Shown here in pieces: positions 21,101-28,566 of a DNA stretch of 33,171 nt. Both the position numbers and the translations under genes were made by a program. The DNA is from CAYNTG01 sp964400105 (GTDB taxonomy: Bacteria; UBP14; UBA6098): assembly GCA_964400105.1 (NCBI GenBank), contig CAYNTG010000020.1, positions 1 through 33,171 on the forward strand, read 5' to 3'. The notes under the pieces are model-generated. The model ran no database searches. It worked only from the letters and a program-made list of their open reading frames with translations, and had not been told where the DNA came from. Numbering within the stretch: the stretch's first letter is position 1; the number at the start of each line of letters is the position of its first letter.

Positions 21101-22829
21101 TCAAAACGAATCGGTTATGGTGGAGGTTAATTATGCCGCAGGTAGCCCGTTTGAACTGACTATCGATGTAGACCCCGATACGGCGACGGTCGGAAGCAGC
21201 AGAACGAGCATTGTAAGTGGAATGGTCACCGATGCGACAGGCAATCCGGTCGCGGTCGGCACGTATGTTTATGTCTCGGTCGATAGCGCCGGAATGGGCA
21301 GTGTTACCGATCCGGTCGTTGCGACGGACGATACCGGATATTACAGCACGAACTACACGCCCGGCCTAAAAGCGGGGCTGACAGGAATAACGACAACGGT
21401 GAATGAATTGACCGCCCGTAAAGATTTCTTGCTCTACGCCGGTCCTCCGCATACGATGGACATCGCGGTGAGCCGCGATTTCATCTATATTCGCGGGGTC
21501 GGCGAGATCGACCAGTCGGTTATCGAGGCCGTTATATTCGACCAATACGATAATCCCGTGCGCGACAGCAGCGGCGTCGTCTTCAGGATTGTTGTTTATC
21601 CCACTGGCGGAATCATACCCCCAGAGTTGATTCCCGGAAGTGCTTTAATTAGCGATACCGTCTATACGATAGGCGGTCGGGCCAGCGCGACGCTCAAGTC
21701 GGGAGATCGTTCCGGGTCGATAGTGATCGAGGCGACGGCGATTTTGTCCGGCGGCGGAACGATAGTTTCGCGTGCGCCGAGAATCACCGTTGGAAGCGGG
21801 TTGCCATATAACATGTCCGTTTCGGTCGGTGACTGCAATGTCCGGGGTTGGGATGTCGATGGCGTTGCAAATAGTGTAATGGCGATAGTAACCGACGAAT
21901 ACGAGAACCCTGTGGCACCGGGGACGGCGGTATGGTTCACGGCGGAGGAGGGCGCGGTGACCACCTCCTCGACTACAAATGACTCCGGTTTTGCATTTGC
22001 AACCTGGTATTCTGCGGATCCGAGGGACGACGGCATCGTCCGGATTTTTGCCGAAACGAGAGATACTCTCGATATTCGCCTGGATTCGGTTTTCTTCTAT
22101 GCCAGCGGCCGACCGGATAGCGTCGATATAAGCGTTCTTCCGGGATTAACTTATGCCGATACCACCGGCTTCTCCGATGTTCGCGTCGATGTTTGGGATG
22201 TCAACCTCAATCCGGTCTCCGACAGCACGGAGGTTCAACTCGTAACCGACTGGGGTTCGGTAATTTCACCGATTTACACCTCGAACGAGTGCTTTGCCAG
22301 CTATACTATCGGCAGATACACGGCGCGGAACGTCTATGTCGATAATTACTGCGATTCGGATACCGGTGGAATGGCGCAGGTTACGGCTACGGTCGGCGGA
22401 GAGAGTGTTTCGGACACGATCTTTCTGAAGCACGATACGCCGAATTCGGAATTGTCGCTGATTACCGCGCCGGCAAGCGTTCCGGTCGAAACGACCTTCC
22501 CTGTGAGCGTTCGAATCGTCGATCAGTGGCTCAATCCGATCTGTGGCGAGTCGGTGCAGCTCACCGGCGCGAACGTTACCGTAAATGCGCCGACGACAGG
22601 AACAACAGGTTTCACCGGCGAGGTCATGTTTAGTTGCACGGCTCCGGACACGACCATGCCGGCAATGGGAGTTCTTATCGCGACGATCTTGAGCACCGGT
22701 GGCACGATGAACGTTGAGATATCATTTGTCTCGAGGAGGAGGCCGGCTCCGCCTTCGGACGACGGTGTGGCGGAAAGGCCGGAGGCGGCGATTATTCCAA
22801 AAGAGGAATTAATTCTATGGAAATATTAA
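12088..22829 (+). CDS. Giant multi-Ig-domain (Big_1/invasin-like) lipoprotein, C-terminal part
   Basis: This continues the gene starting at 7384. The first ATG here (12180) is internal: the frame is open from the gap edge, and the residues before it complete domain 14. About 34 further Ig-like domains (15-48) follow, mostly 95-110 residues. Type A domains carry (P)VSDGT and end in (P/A/S)G. Type B domains carry YGNPVxxG and end without PG. Domains 15-22 and 23-30 look like a duplicated block. Domains 44-48 depart from the pattern and contain a few cysteines. The last 33 residues (from 22731) are a basic, proline-rich then acidic tail (SRRRPAPPSDD...) ending LILWKY. It lacks the YPNPF domain of other exported proteins in this window. 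A start without its own ribosome site, no signal peptide and the 55-bp match all argue against a separate gene. Confidence 0.9.
12234..14693 (+). repeat. Eight-domain block, copy 1 (domains 15-22)
   Basis: The block is 820 codons long. Its members match the corresponding members of the next block: domain 15 has RAIVLDS and GFVFPGVSYT, 18 has IPADSFSTSICSV, 19 has a long mid-domain insertion, 21 an extended late strand (DTAAGTFLEDTV), and 22 an insertion before IADG. Similarity is at protein level. I saw no long identical DNA, so the duplication is old. Confidence 0.6.
14694..17189 (+). repeat. Eight-domain block, copy 2 (domains 23-30)
   Basis: The block is 832 codons long. The same features appear in the same order: domain 23 has RAIVLDS and GFVYPGVAYT, 26 has IPADSFTTAICSV, 27 a long mid-domain insertion, 29 an extended late strand (DSSGTPVMRVDSV), and 30 an insertion before WADG. 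The order of shared oddities argues for block duplication and not for chance similarity of single domains. Confidence 0.6.
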
Positions 22830-22862
22830 TGGCGAAAGACCGTTAGGGAATAGGAGAAACGG

Positions 22863-23696
22863 ATGCCTAAAAAAACGATATTAGCATTGAGCCTGTTTAT
22901 CCTGATCGCTGGATCGGCGATGGCGATCTTCGGTGGCAATCCCACCGGGGTTACGCCATTTGAAAAGCTTGGGATGTCTGCGGAATTCGATTACGAAAAA
23001 TGGATGATCCGATACGACGTCGGGCCGGACTATAGGCTTAACAGCCAAAGATTGATGCTTAAGCCCACACTCGGTATTTTACGTTATGTGGAGATGCATG
23101 GGCTTTTTGGGATGAGCGACCTGAATATACCGAGCGTATCGAGCGCATATACCGACTTCAACGGGAGCCAGGAACTGGCGTTCGGATTGGGTTTGAAGAC
23201 GCATTTCGCGCTGTTTTATCCGGCTTTCGGTTGCCGAAGGATATCGAAAAATCCGGTCAAGCTTTATTCCGGGGTAACCTGGTTGACCACGAGAAGCTCC
23301 GACGATGTGATATTCGGCGGTGGCGTGCTTCACTATGTCGATTCGTATCGATTCCAGCAGTTCGACCTCGGCATTTACGGAAGCTGGCAGTTCGGCAAAA
23401 CGGTTCCGTATGTCGGGATTAAGTGGACGAATATCATCGGGCGCAAATATCGCAAGGGATATTTGGGGTCGTCCGATGAGCCTTTCACGAGGATGAGCGG
23501 TCTCTTCAACGACCCAGGACAATATCCCAAGCCGGTCGTCGGCCTTGACATCGGCCTTGGAAAAGGCTATGTTATATCATTGGAAGCAAATTATTGGGGT
23601 AAAAGCGAGACCTCTATTGGAATTGGCCTTTCGCAGATATATGTCCCGAAGGGGGACGATGAGTCGGACGATCAGGCTATCCAAAAGCCTGATTAG
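22863..23696 (+). CDS. Putative outer-membrane beta-barrel protein
   Basis: 277 residues with a signal peptide (KKTILALSLFILIAGSAMA, cleavage probably before IFGG). The rest is a series of amphipathic strands rich in Gly, Tyr, Phe and Trp with short turns (YGSWQFGKTVPYVGIKWTNI, YVISLEANYWGKSETSIGIGLSQIYV), typical of small outer-membrane barrels. The last barrel-like strand is followed by a short acidic tail (KGDDESDDQ). No known barrel family is recognised. AGGAG at 22852-22856, six bases before the ATG, supports the start. It follows the giant gene by 33 bases and overlaps the TPR gene by 38, so it is probably co-transcribed. A role in anchoring or exporting the giant lipoprotein is speculation from position. 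Confidence 0.7.
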   Translation: MPKKTILALSLFILIAGSAMAIFGGNPTGVTPFEKLGMSAEFDYEKWMIRYDVGPDYRLNSQRLMLKPTLGILRYVEMHGLFGMSDLNIPSVSSAYTDFNGSQELAFGLGLKTHFALFYPAFGCRRISKNPVKLYSGVTWLTTRSSDDVIFGGGVLHYVDSYRFQQFDLGIYGSWQFGKTVPYVGIKWTNIIGRKYRKGYLGSSDEPFTRMSGLFNDPGQYPKPVVGLDIGLGKGYVISLEANYWGKSETSIGIGLSQIYVPKGDDESDDQAIQKPD

Positions 23697-26244
23697 TCTT
23701 TTATGCCTTTTCCTCGGCGCTTCCACCGCATACACGATTCGACCGGAAGAGGGTTCCTTCTCGGATTTCTGGGCGAGGGGCCTTCTCGATAAGGAGCCTC
23801 GCGCGGTCCATTTTTTCGTTCCCCGCACGGGCGCCACTTCGACCGATGCCCGCGATCTTCTTCTCAGTGCATACAGTTATCAGAGCGCCGGATGGGAAAG
23901 AAGGGCGCTTCACGGATACGAAGAGGTCGTATTTTCGCCCGATGCCGAACCGCTGGCGGACTGGGCCGCCTTCTGGATCGGCGAACTTGCGCAGGACCTT
24001 GGCGAAAAGACGCATATCCGCGAGATTTTCAGCAGCCGAAGCCCGCCGTGGGGGCGTTTTTGGCTGGCAGCGCAGCTTTTTTCGGAGGGGGATTACGACT
24101 CCTCCTCGACGATGTTCACAGGCCTCGCGCACGACGAATCCGCTCAGACCATCCTGAGGCTCATGTCCGGTTATTTCCTCGGACTCTCTTACACGCGTTT
24201 GGGCGAGATCGACTTCGCCACGAAAACGTTCGACGATTTGCTCGATAGATATCCTCGAAGCCTTATGAGCGGCGAGATAGAATATCGCCTCGCCTCGATA
24301 GCTTTTTCGCAAGAGAGGTGGGAGGATTGCCGCAAGCGTCTCGACGAGGCGATGGGATTTTATGAGATTTCTTCGAGGAAGTCGTCGCATTGGTGGGTTG
24401 ACGAGGCGCTTTTTTTGATTGCCGCCGCAGATTTCATGGAGGGTCGTCATCTTGTGGCGATCAGAAATTTTGAGAATCTGGAGCATCGTTTTCAGGATTC
24501 GCCTTATATCGAGCGTTTGCCATATCTTTCGATCCTCGGCGAGATCGAGACCAAAGCCACCGATGCCGCGCGAGACAGCGCCCTTTTGTCGGCGCTTTCG
24601 CCGGACCTTTCCGCCGATGTCGTGTTGCGGATCGGCTATCTTTTCATGCAGGACGGCGAGCTTAATACCGCTCAGGATAAGTTCCTCGAGGCTGCGGATA
24701 TAGCCGAGGATAAGACGCTTATCGGCGAATGTTTCCTTTTTGCCGGAGAGTGCGCATATAATCGGCGCATGTTCTCCGATGCCGTGGAGTATTACGAGAT
24801 CACATACGGCGGCTGCCCGGATCGGGTTCGCGAGGCGAGCTGGGGATTGGGCTGGTCCTATCTGCGGCTTCGGCTTTACGACGATGCGAGACTCTATCTC
24901 GCGTCGGTTTTCGCCGGGAACGACGACGAATTCGCAGATCGCGCGCGACTGACCTATGCGGAGACGTTCCTTATCGAGGGGCGGCCGCGCAGGGCGATAG
25001 CCGAGCTTAACGATTTTTTGCCGACGGCCGGGGAGGATATTCGCGGCAATATCCTTTACGACCTGATCGTGGCTTTCAGGGCGACGGCAGATACAGCACG
25101 GATCGTCGAGACATCGAGGTCGTTTATGGCCGGGCATCGTCGAAGCGTGCTCGCGGAGGAGGTTGTGCCGGGATTTGCGGAGATTCTTTTTGCGAAGGGG
25201 AACTATTCCGAACTGATCGATCTGGCGGACGAGGTAGATATATACGCCGTCTCGCGCGAGATGGCCGACCGCGTTCGTATCCTCGGCGAGCGTTCGCGAT
25301 ACCATGCCGGGATATACGGCGACCCTTTGGACATCACCGAGAATTTCCTGCGAAAATATCCCGATTCGCCGCTTGTGGGAGAGGTTCTGCTCGATATCGG
25401 GAGCTATCTTTGCAATATCGGCGATTACGAGAAGGGAGCGATCACGTTCGACCGCCTTCGGCGGCGCAAGATCCCCGACTCGCTATGGATCGATGCGAGC
25501 TATCGGATGGGGCTTTGTTATCTCGGAATGGGCGACACGGTCGCTGCCGGGGAGATACTTCGCCAACTTTTAGGGGAGTTTTATTGGTCGCCGTTGGCAG
25601 CAAAGGGCATGATCGCCCTCGGGGATTATCTCGGTTCCATCGGCGAATACGAATCGGCGACGGAGGTCTATAACAAGGTTCTGGAATACGCTTCCGACAT
25701 GGAGCAGACGGCTGTAGCCGAGCTTAAACTCGCAGAGAGCTATGAGGGTCTCGAAAAGCTTCCAGAGGCGAGGATTCTTTATAAAAATATCTATGAAAGC
25801 GAGGATGTGAGCGTCGATGTGCGGCGTAAGGCGCTTCTCGGACTCGTGCGTGTTCACTATTCGATGGCCGATTACGAGAGCGGTTATGAGATCGCAAAAG
25901 AGGTTTTCGATACGCTGCCGCCGGACAGCTTCCGGTGTGCGCTCGGTGGGCAGATCGGCAAGCTCGCGCTGCGATTGGGCTGGGCAGATCTCGCTCTCGA
26001 AAGGCTTCTTCCAAACGGGAGTGATGAATTTGCATGTGTCGGGATCGCCGATCAGTCGGTGCTTTACGACCTCGCCCTATCGCTAGAGGCGAGAAATATG
26101 CTGTCCGATGCAAAGAGGGTTTGGGAGTGGATGGTTCAAGTTTCAGAGGACGATTCCGTTATCGCAATGGTTAGGGATAAACTTCGCAAATACGGAACTT
26201 CGTCGCAAACAATAAATAATTCCATAAAAACACAGGAGGAGTAA
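23659..26244 (+). CDS. Exported tetratricopeptide-repeat protein
   Basis: 861 residues from ATG 23659, which follows an AAGGGGG stretch. The N-terminus (SKSLISLLCLFLGASTA) is a signal peptide with cleavage probably before YTIRPEE. An upstream in-frame ATG at 23545 would bury this signal. The body is a run of helix-turn-helix repeats with TPR-type Gly/Ala and Tyr spacing (LGLSYTRLGEIDFATKTFDDLLDRYP; AGECAYNRRMFSDAVEYYEI; MGLCYLGMGDTVAAGEILRQLL), at least ten repeats. Such proteins act as scaffolds for envelope complexes, as in YbgF/CpoB or BamD-type proteins. It overlaps the barrel gene by 38 bases, and its TAA shares one base with the cyclophilin ATG. Confidence 0.85.
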   Translation: MSRTIRLSKSLISLLCLFLGASTAYTIRPEEGSFSDFWARGLLDKEPRAVHFFVPRTGATSTDARDLLLSAYSYQSAGWERRALHGYEEVVFSPDAEPLADWAAFWIGELAQDLGEKTHIREIFSSRSPPWGRFWLAAQLFSEGDYDSSSTMFTGLAHDESAQTILRLMSGYFLGLSYTRLGEIDFATKTFDDLLDRYPRSLMSGEIEYRLASIAFSQERWEDCRKRLDEAMGFYEISSRKSSHWWVDEALFLIAAADFMEGRHLVAIRNFENLEHRFQDSPYIERLPYLSILGEIETKATDAARDSALLSALSPDLSADVVLRIGYLFMQDGELNTAQDKFLEAADIAEDKTLIGECFLFAGECAYNRRMFSDAVEYYEITYGGCPDRVREASWGLGWSYLRLRLYDDARLYLASVFAGNDDEFADRARLTYAETFLIEGRPRRAIAELNDFLPTAGEDIRGNILYDLIVAFRATADTARIVETSRSFMAGHRRSVLAEEVVPGFAEILFAKGNYSELIDLADEVDIYAVSREMADRVRILGERSRYHAGIYGDPLDITENFLRKYPDSPLVGEVLLDIGSYLCNIGDYEKGAITFDRLRRRKIPDSLWIDASYRMGLCYLGMGDTVAAGEILRQLLGEFYWSPLAAKGMIALGDYLGSIGEYESATEVYNKVLEYASDMEQTAVAELKLAESYEGLEKLPEARILYKNIYESEDVSVDVRRKALLGLVRVHYSMADYESGYEIAKEVFDTLPPDSFRCALGGQIGKLALRLGWADLALERLLPNGSDEFACVGIADQSVLYDLALSLEARNMLSDAKRVWEWMVQVSEDDSVIAMVRDKLRKYGTSSQTINNSIKTQEE

Positions 26245-26861
26245 TGGTTCGAAACACGGTTATCCTAATATTTTGTGCACTGTTGGCCATGTCTGGTTGC
26301 AAACAGAGCGAGGAAATCGTCAAAAAAGGAGAAGATAAAAAGATGAGCGAAGTCAAAGAAACACCAAAGGATGAAGGCAGGCCAGTTGTCCTTCTCAAAA
26401 CGGATTACGGCGATATCAAGATCGAGCTTCGTCCCGATGTTGCGCCTAAGACGTGCGCGAATTTCATCAAGCTAACGAGTGAGGGATTTTACGACTCGTT
26501 GACCTTCCATCGCATAATCAAGGGATTTATGATACAGGGCGGCGACCCCAAGGGCGATGGCACAGGTGGTCCCGGATACACAGTCCCCGCAGAAATCTCT
26601 ACCCTCAAGCATATCCGCGGTGCCCTGGCTACGGCGCGTCTCGGCGATGCCGCAAATCCGAGCAAAGCCTCCAGCGGAAGTCAATTCTTCATCTGCCATC
26701 AAGCGGCAACTCACCTCGACGGACAATACACCGTTTTCGGGGCTGTCACGGAAGGCTTGGATGTTGTCGATAAAATCGCCGGGGTTCCGATGGCCGATCC
26801 GAGGATGGGAAGGCCGAAGGACCCGGTATATATCCTCGATGCCGGGGTTATATCCGAATAG
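26244..26861 (+). CDS. Cyclophilin-type peptidyl-prolyl isomerase lipoprotein
   Basis: 205 residues. The signal ends LAMSGC with Cys19 as the lipid site, then a charged linker of about 25 residues. A complete cyclophilin domain follows: FHRIIKGFMIQGGDP (Arg90, Phe95, Gln98 match the catalytic Arg, Phe and Gln of human CypA), SSGSQFFI and HLDGQYTVFG. The residue equal to CypA Trp121 is His157, and His126 is Tyr, so cyclosporin binding would be unlikely. The enzyme should assist folding of exported proteins at the membrane. The start sits on a strong AGGAGG (26234-26239), four bases ahead; the TPR stop overlaps by one base (TAATG). Confidence 0.93.
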   Translation: MVRNTVILIFCALLAMSGCKQSEEIVKKGEDKKMSEVKETPKDEGRPVVLLKTDYGDIKIELRPDVAPKTCANFIKLTSEGFYDSLTFHRIIKGFMIQGGDPKGDGTGGPGYTVPAEISTLKHIRGALATARLGDAANPSKASSGSQFFICHQAATHLDGQYTVFGAVTEGLDVVDKIAGVPMADPRMGRPKDPVYILDAGVISE

Positions 26862-26909
26862 ACGATGCCTCGCACATTTATTACATTATTGATATATGGA
26901 GTAGTTATT

Positions 26910-27506
26910 ATGGCACAGGTAATAGAGCTTCCCGCTCCGCCGGGAATGGAGATGAACCTTCACGATGCGATGGAGTCGCGTCGCAGCCGAAGGTCTTTCG
27001 ACGTGGGGCCGATAACGATCGAGCAGGCGAGCGAGCTACTGTGGGCAACCGCCGGTATCACAGGCGAAAAAGGACATCGTGCGGTGCCGAGCGCCGGAGC
27101 GACATACCCGATCGACACGTATCTTATTGTCGAACAGGTCGATGGTCTGACGCCGGGATTCTACCGCTATCGCGAAACGGAGCACTCCCTCGAAATGATA
27201 ATCGAGGGGCATTTTGCGGAGAAGCTCGCCGATGCGGCTTTGGGGCAAAACCAACTCAAAACGGCTTCGGCGATAATCTGCCTTTTCGCAGTCGAGGAAC
27301 GGACTTCGAAGCGATACGGCGACCGCGCCGGTCGTTACGTTGCGATGGAGATCGGCCATATCGGCCAGAATATCTACCTTGCGGCTGAGGGATTGGGCCT
27401 TTCGACCGTTGCTATCGGCGCGTTCCACGACGATAAGGTATCGGAGCTGTTCGCCGTCGAGGGCGATCCACTATATTTCATGCCGATCGGTCCTCGCGAG
27501 AGATAG
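26910..27506 (+). CDS. SagB-type nitroreductase-family oxidoreductase
   Basis: 198 residues of the FMN-dependent nitroreductase fold, SagB/ThcOx subgroup: RRSRRSF near the start, ELLWATAGIT, RAVPSAGATYPIDTYLIV, PGFYRYRETEHSLEMI, and the late GHIGQNIYLAAEGLGLSTVAIGAF. SagB enzymes oxidise azolines to azoles in thiazole/oxazole-modified peptides, but stand-alone members are frequent and of unknown role. No YcaO cyclodehydratase or precursor peptide is present in the window. I prefer ATG 26910 with GGAG eight bases upstream; an earlier in-frame ATG at 26865 has no ribosome site. It is 48 bases after the cyclophilin gene. Its TAG directly abuts the stop of the convergent gene. Confidence 0.88.
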   Translation: MAQVIELPAPPGMEMNLHDAMESRRSRRSFDVGPITIEQASELLWATAGITGEKGHRAVPSAGATYPIDTYLIVEQVDGLTPGFYRYRETEHSLEMIIEGHFAEKLADAALGQNQLKTASAIICLFAVEERTSKRYGDRAGRYVAMEIGHIGQNIYLAAEGLGLSTVAIGAFHDDKVSELFAVEGDPLYFMPIGPRER

Positions 27507-28541
27507 TTATCTCGGCGGAAGCTTATCCGCATTTTCAAGAAAAGCGGCAACGAGACTCACCGAATTCTCGATGTCGCTTTTTCGAACTATGCAGTTCGGG
27601 CCGTGGATATATCGCACCGGCATCGAGATCGCGGCGACGCGAACCCCGCCGCGCGATGTCTGGATTATCGTCGCATCGGTCGTGCCGGCGGTTTTCACCA
27701 TGAATTGATGCGGAATGTTCCGCTCGTCGGCGAGTTTGCCGATGTAATCGACAAGTCCCCGGTCGGCGATAACGCGGCCATCGACGATTCGCATCTCCGG
27801 CCCGCAATTCTGACATGCGAGCCTTTTGTGCGACGGCGTTCCCGGAACGTCGTTGGCGAACGTGCTCTCGACCGCTATAGCGATATCGGGCGCTACGCTG
27901 AATGCCGCGCACTGCGCGCCGCGAAGGCCGCGCTCCTCTTGCACAGCGGCGACGAGAAATAGATCGCAGGCGAAACGCTTTGCAGCGCGCACGCCCTCGA
28001 TTATGGCGAAAAGTCCGGCGCGGTCGTCGAATGCCTTGCCGACGAACGACTCGCCGAGATCGGCAAGCTTGCTGTCGAATGTTACGATGTCGCCGACACG
28101 GACGGACTCCAAAACCTTTTTTGCGGAAAGGCCGGTATCGATGAAGGCGTCTGCGATGGGCACGGCCTTTGTTCTGTCCTCTAACGATCCGCGCGTGAGA
28201 TGCGGCGGCGTCGCGCCGACCACACCGGGGAGCGTCTTTTTGCCGTGGATTACGACGCGCTGGGCGTAGAAGACGCGCGGGTCGATCCCGCCGAGCGGGA
28301 TAACGCGAATAAAACCCTCGCTATCGATATGCGAAACGATGAAACCGACCTCGTCGGTGTGGGCATCGAGTTCGACCGCAGGGCCTTCGCCGTGGATATG
28401 CGCGATGACATTGCCCACCGGATCGGTGACGATATCGTCGGTCATGTCCGCGAATTCTCGTCGCACGATTTTCGCAATTGCTTCCTCGTGTCCCGAAACG
28501 CCCGGTGTGTCGCAAAGCTCTTTTAACAGATTCCAGTTCAT
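27507..28541 (-). CDS. M42-family metallo-aminopeptidase
   Basis: 344 residues, cytoplasmic, of the TET/glutamyl aminopeptidase type. M42 signatures are complete: AHTDEVGF (His61, Asp63), AFDDRAG (Asp172 as bridging ligand), VQEERGLRG (Glu202 base, Glu203), and IHGPN (His313). The position that is often Asp in AVD(V/T) is Glu225 (AVEST), a variant I believe occurs in part of the family. These enzymes form large hollow oligomers and trim peptides to amino acids. The ATG has GGAG five bases upstream. It is the last gene of the minus-strand operon, 25 bases after the secreted metalloprotease. Confidence 0.92.
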   Translation of the reverse strand: MNWNLLKELCDTPGVSGHEEAIAKIVRREFADMTDDIVTDPVGNVIAHIHGEGPAVELDAHTDEVGFIVSHIDSEGFIRVIPLGGIDPRVFYAQRVVIHGKKTLPGVVGATPPHLTRGSLEDRTKAVPIADAFIDTGLSAKKVLESVRVGDIVTFDSKLADLGESFVGKAFDDRAGLFAIIEGVRAAKRFACDLFLVAAVQEERGLRGAQCAAFSVAPDIAIAVESTFANDVPGTPSHKRLACQNCGPEMRIVDGRVIADRGLVDYIGKLADERNIPHQFMVKTAGTTDATIIQTSRGGVRVAAISMPVRYIHGPNCIVRKSDIENSVSLVAAFLENADKLPPR

Positions 28542-28566
28542 AGCTACTCCATATTTGTTGATGTTA

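Noticed and set aside
12180..22829. A separate gene starting at ATG 12180
   Set aside because: The frame is open back to the gap, the preceding residues finish an Ig domain, there is no ribosome site or signal peptide, and the 55-bp flank match joins it to the gene at 7384.
26865..26909. ATG 26865 as the SagB start
   Set aside because: No ribosome site precedes it, while ATG 26910 has GGAG at good spacing and matches the usual family start.
27498..27512. Terminator between the convergent operons
   Set aside because: The GAGATA/TATCTC palindrome has a 2-base centre and no T-tract, too weak to call.
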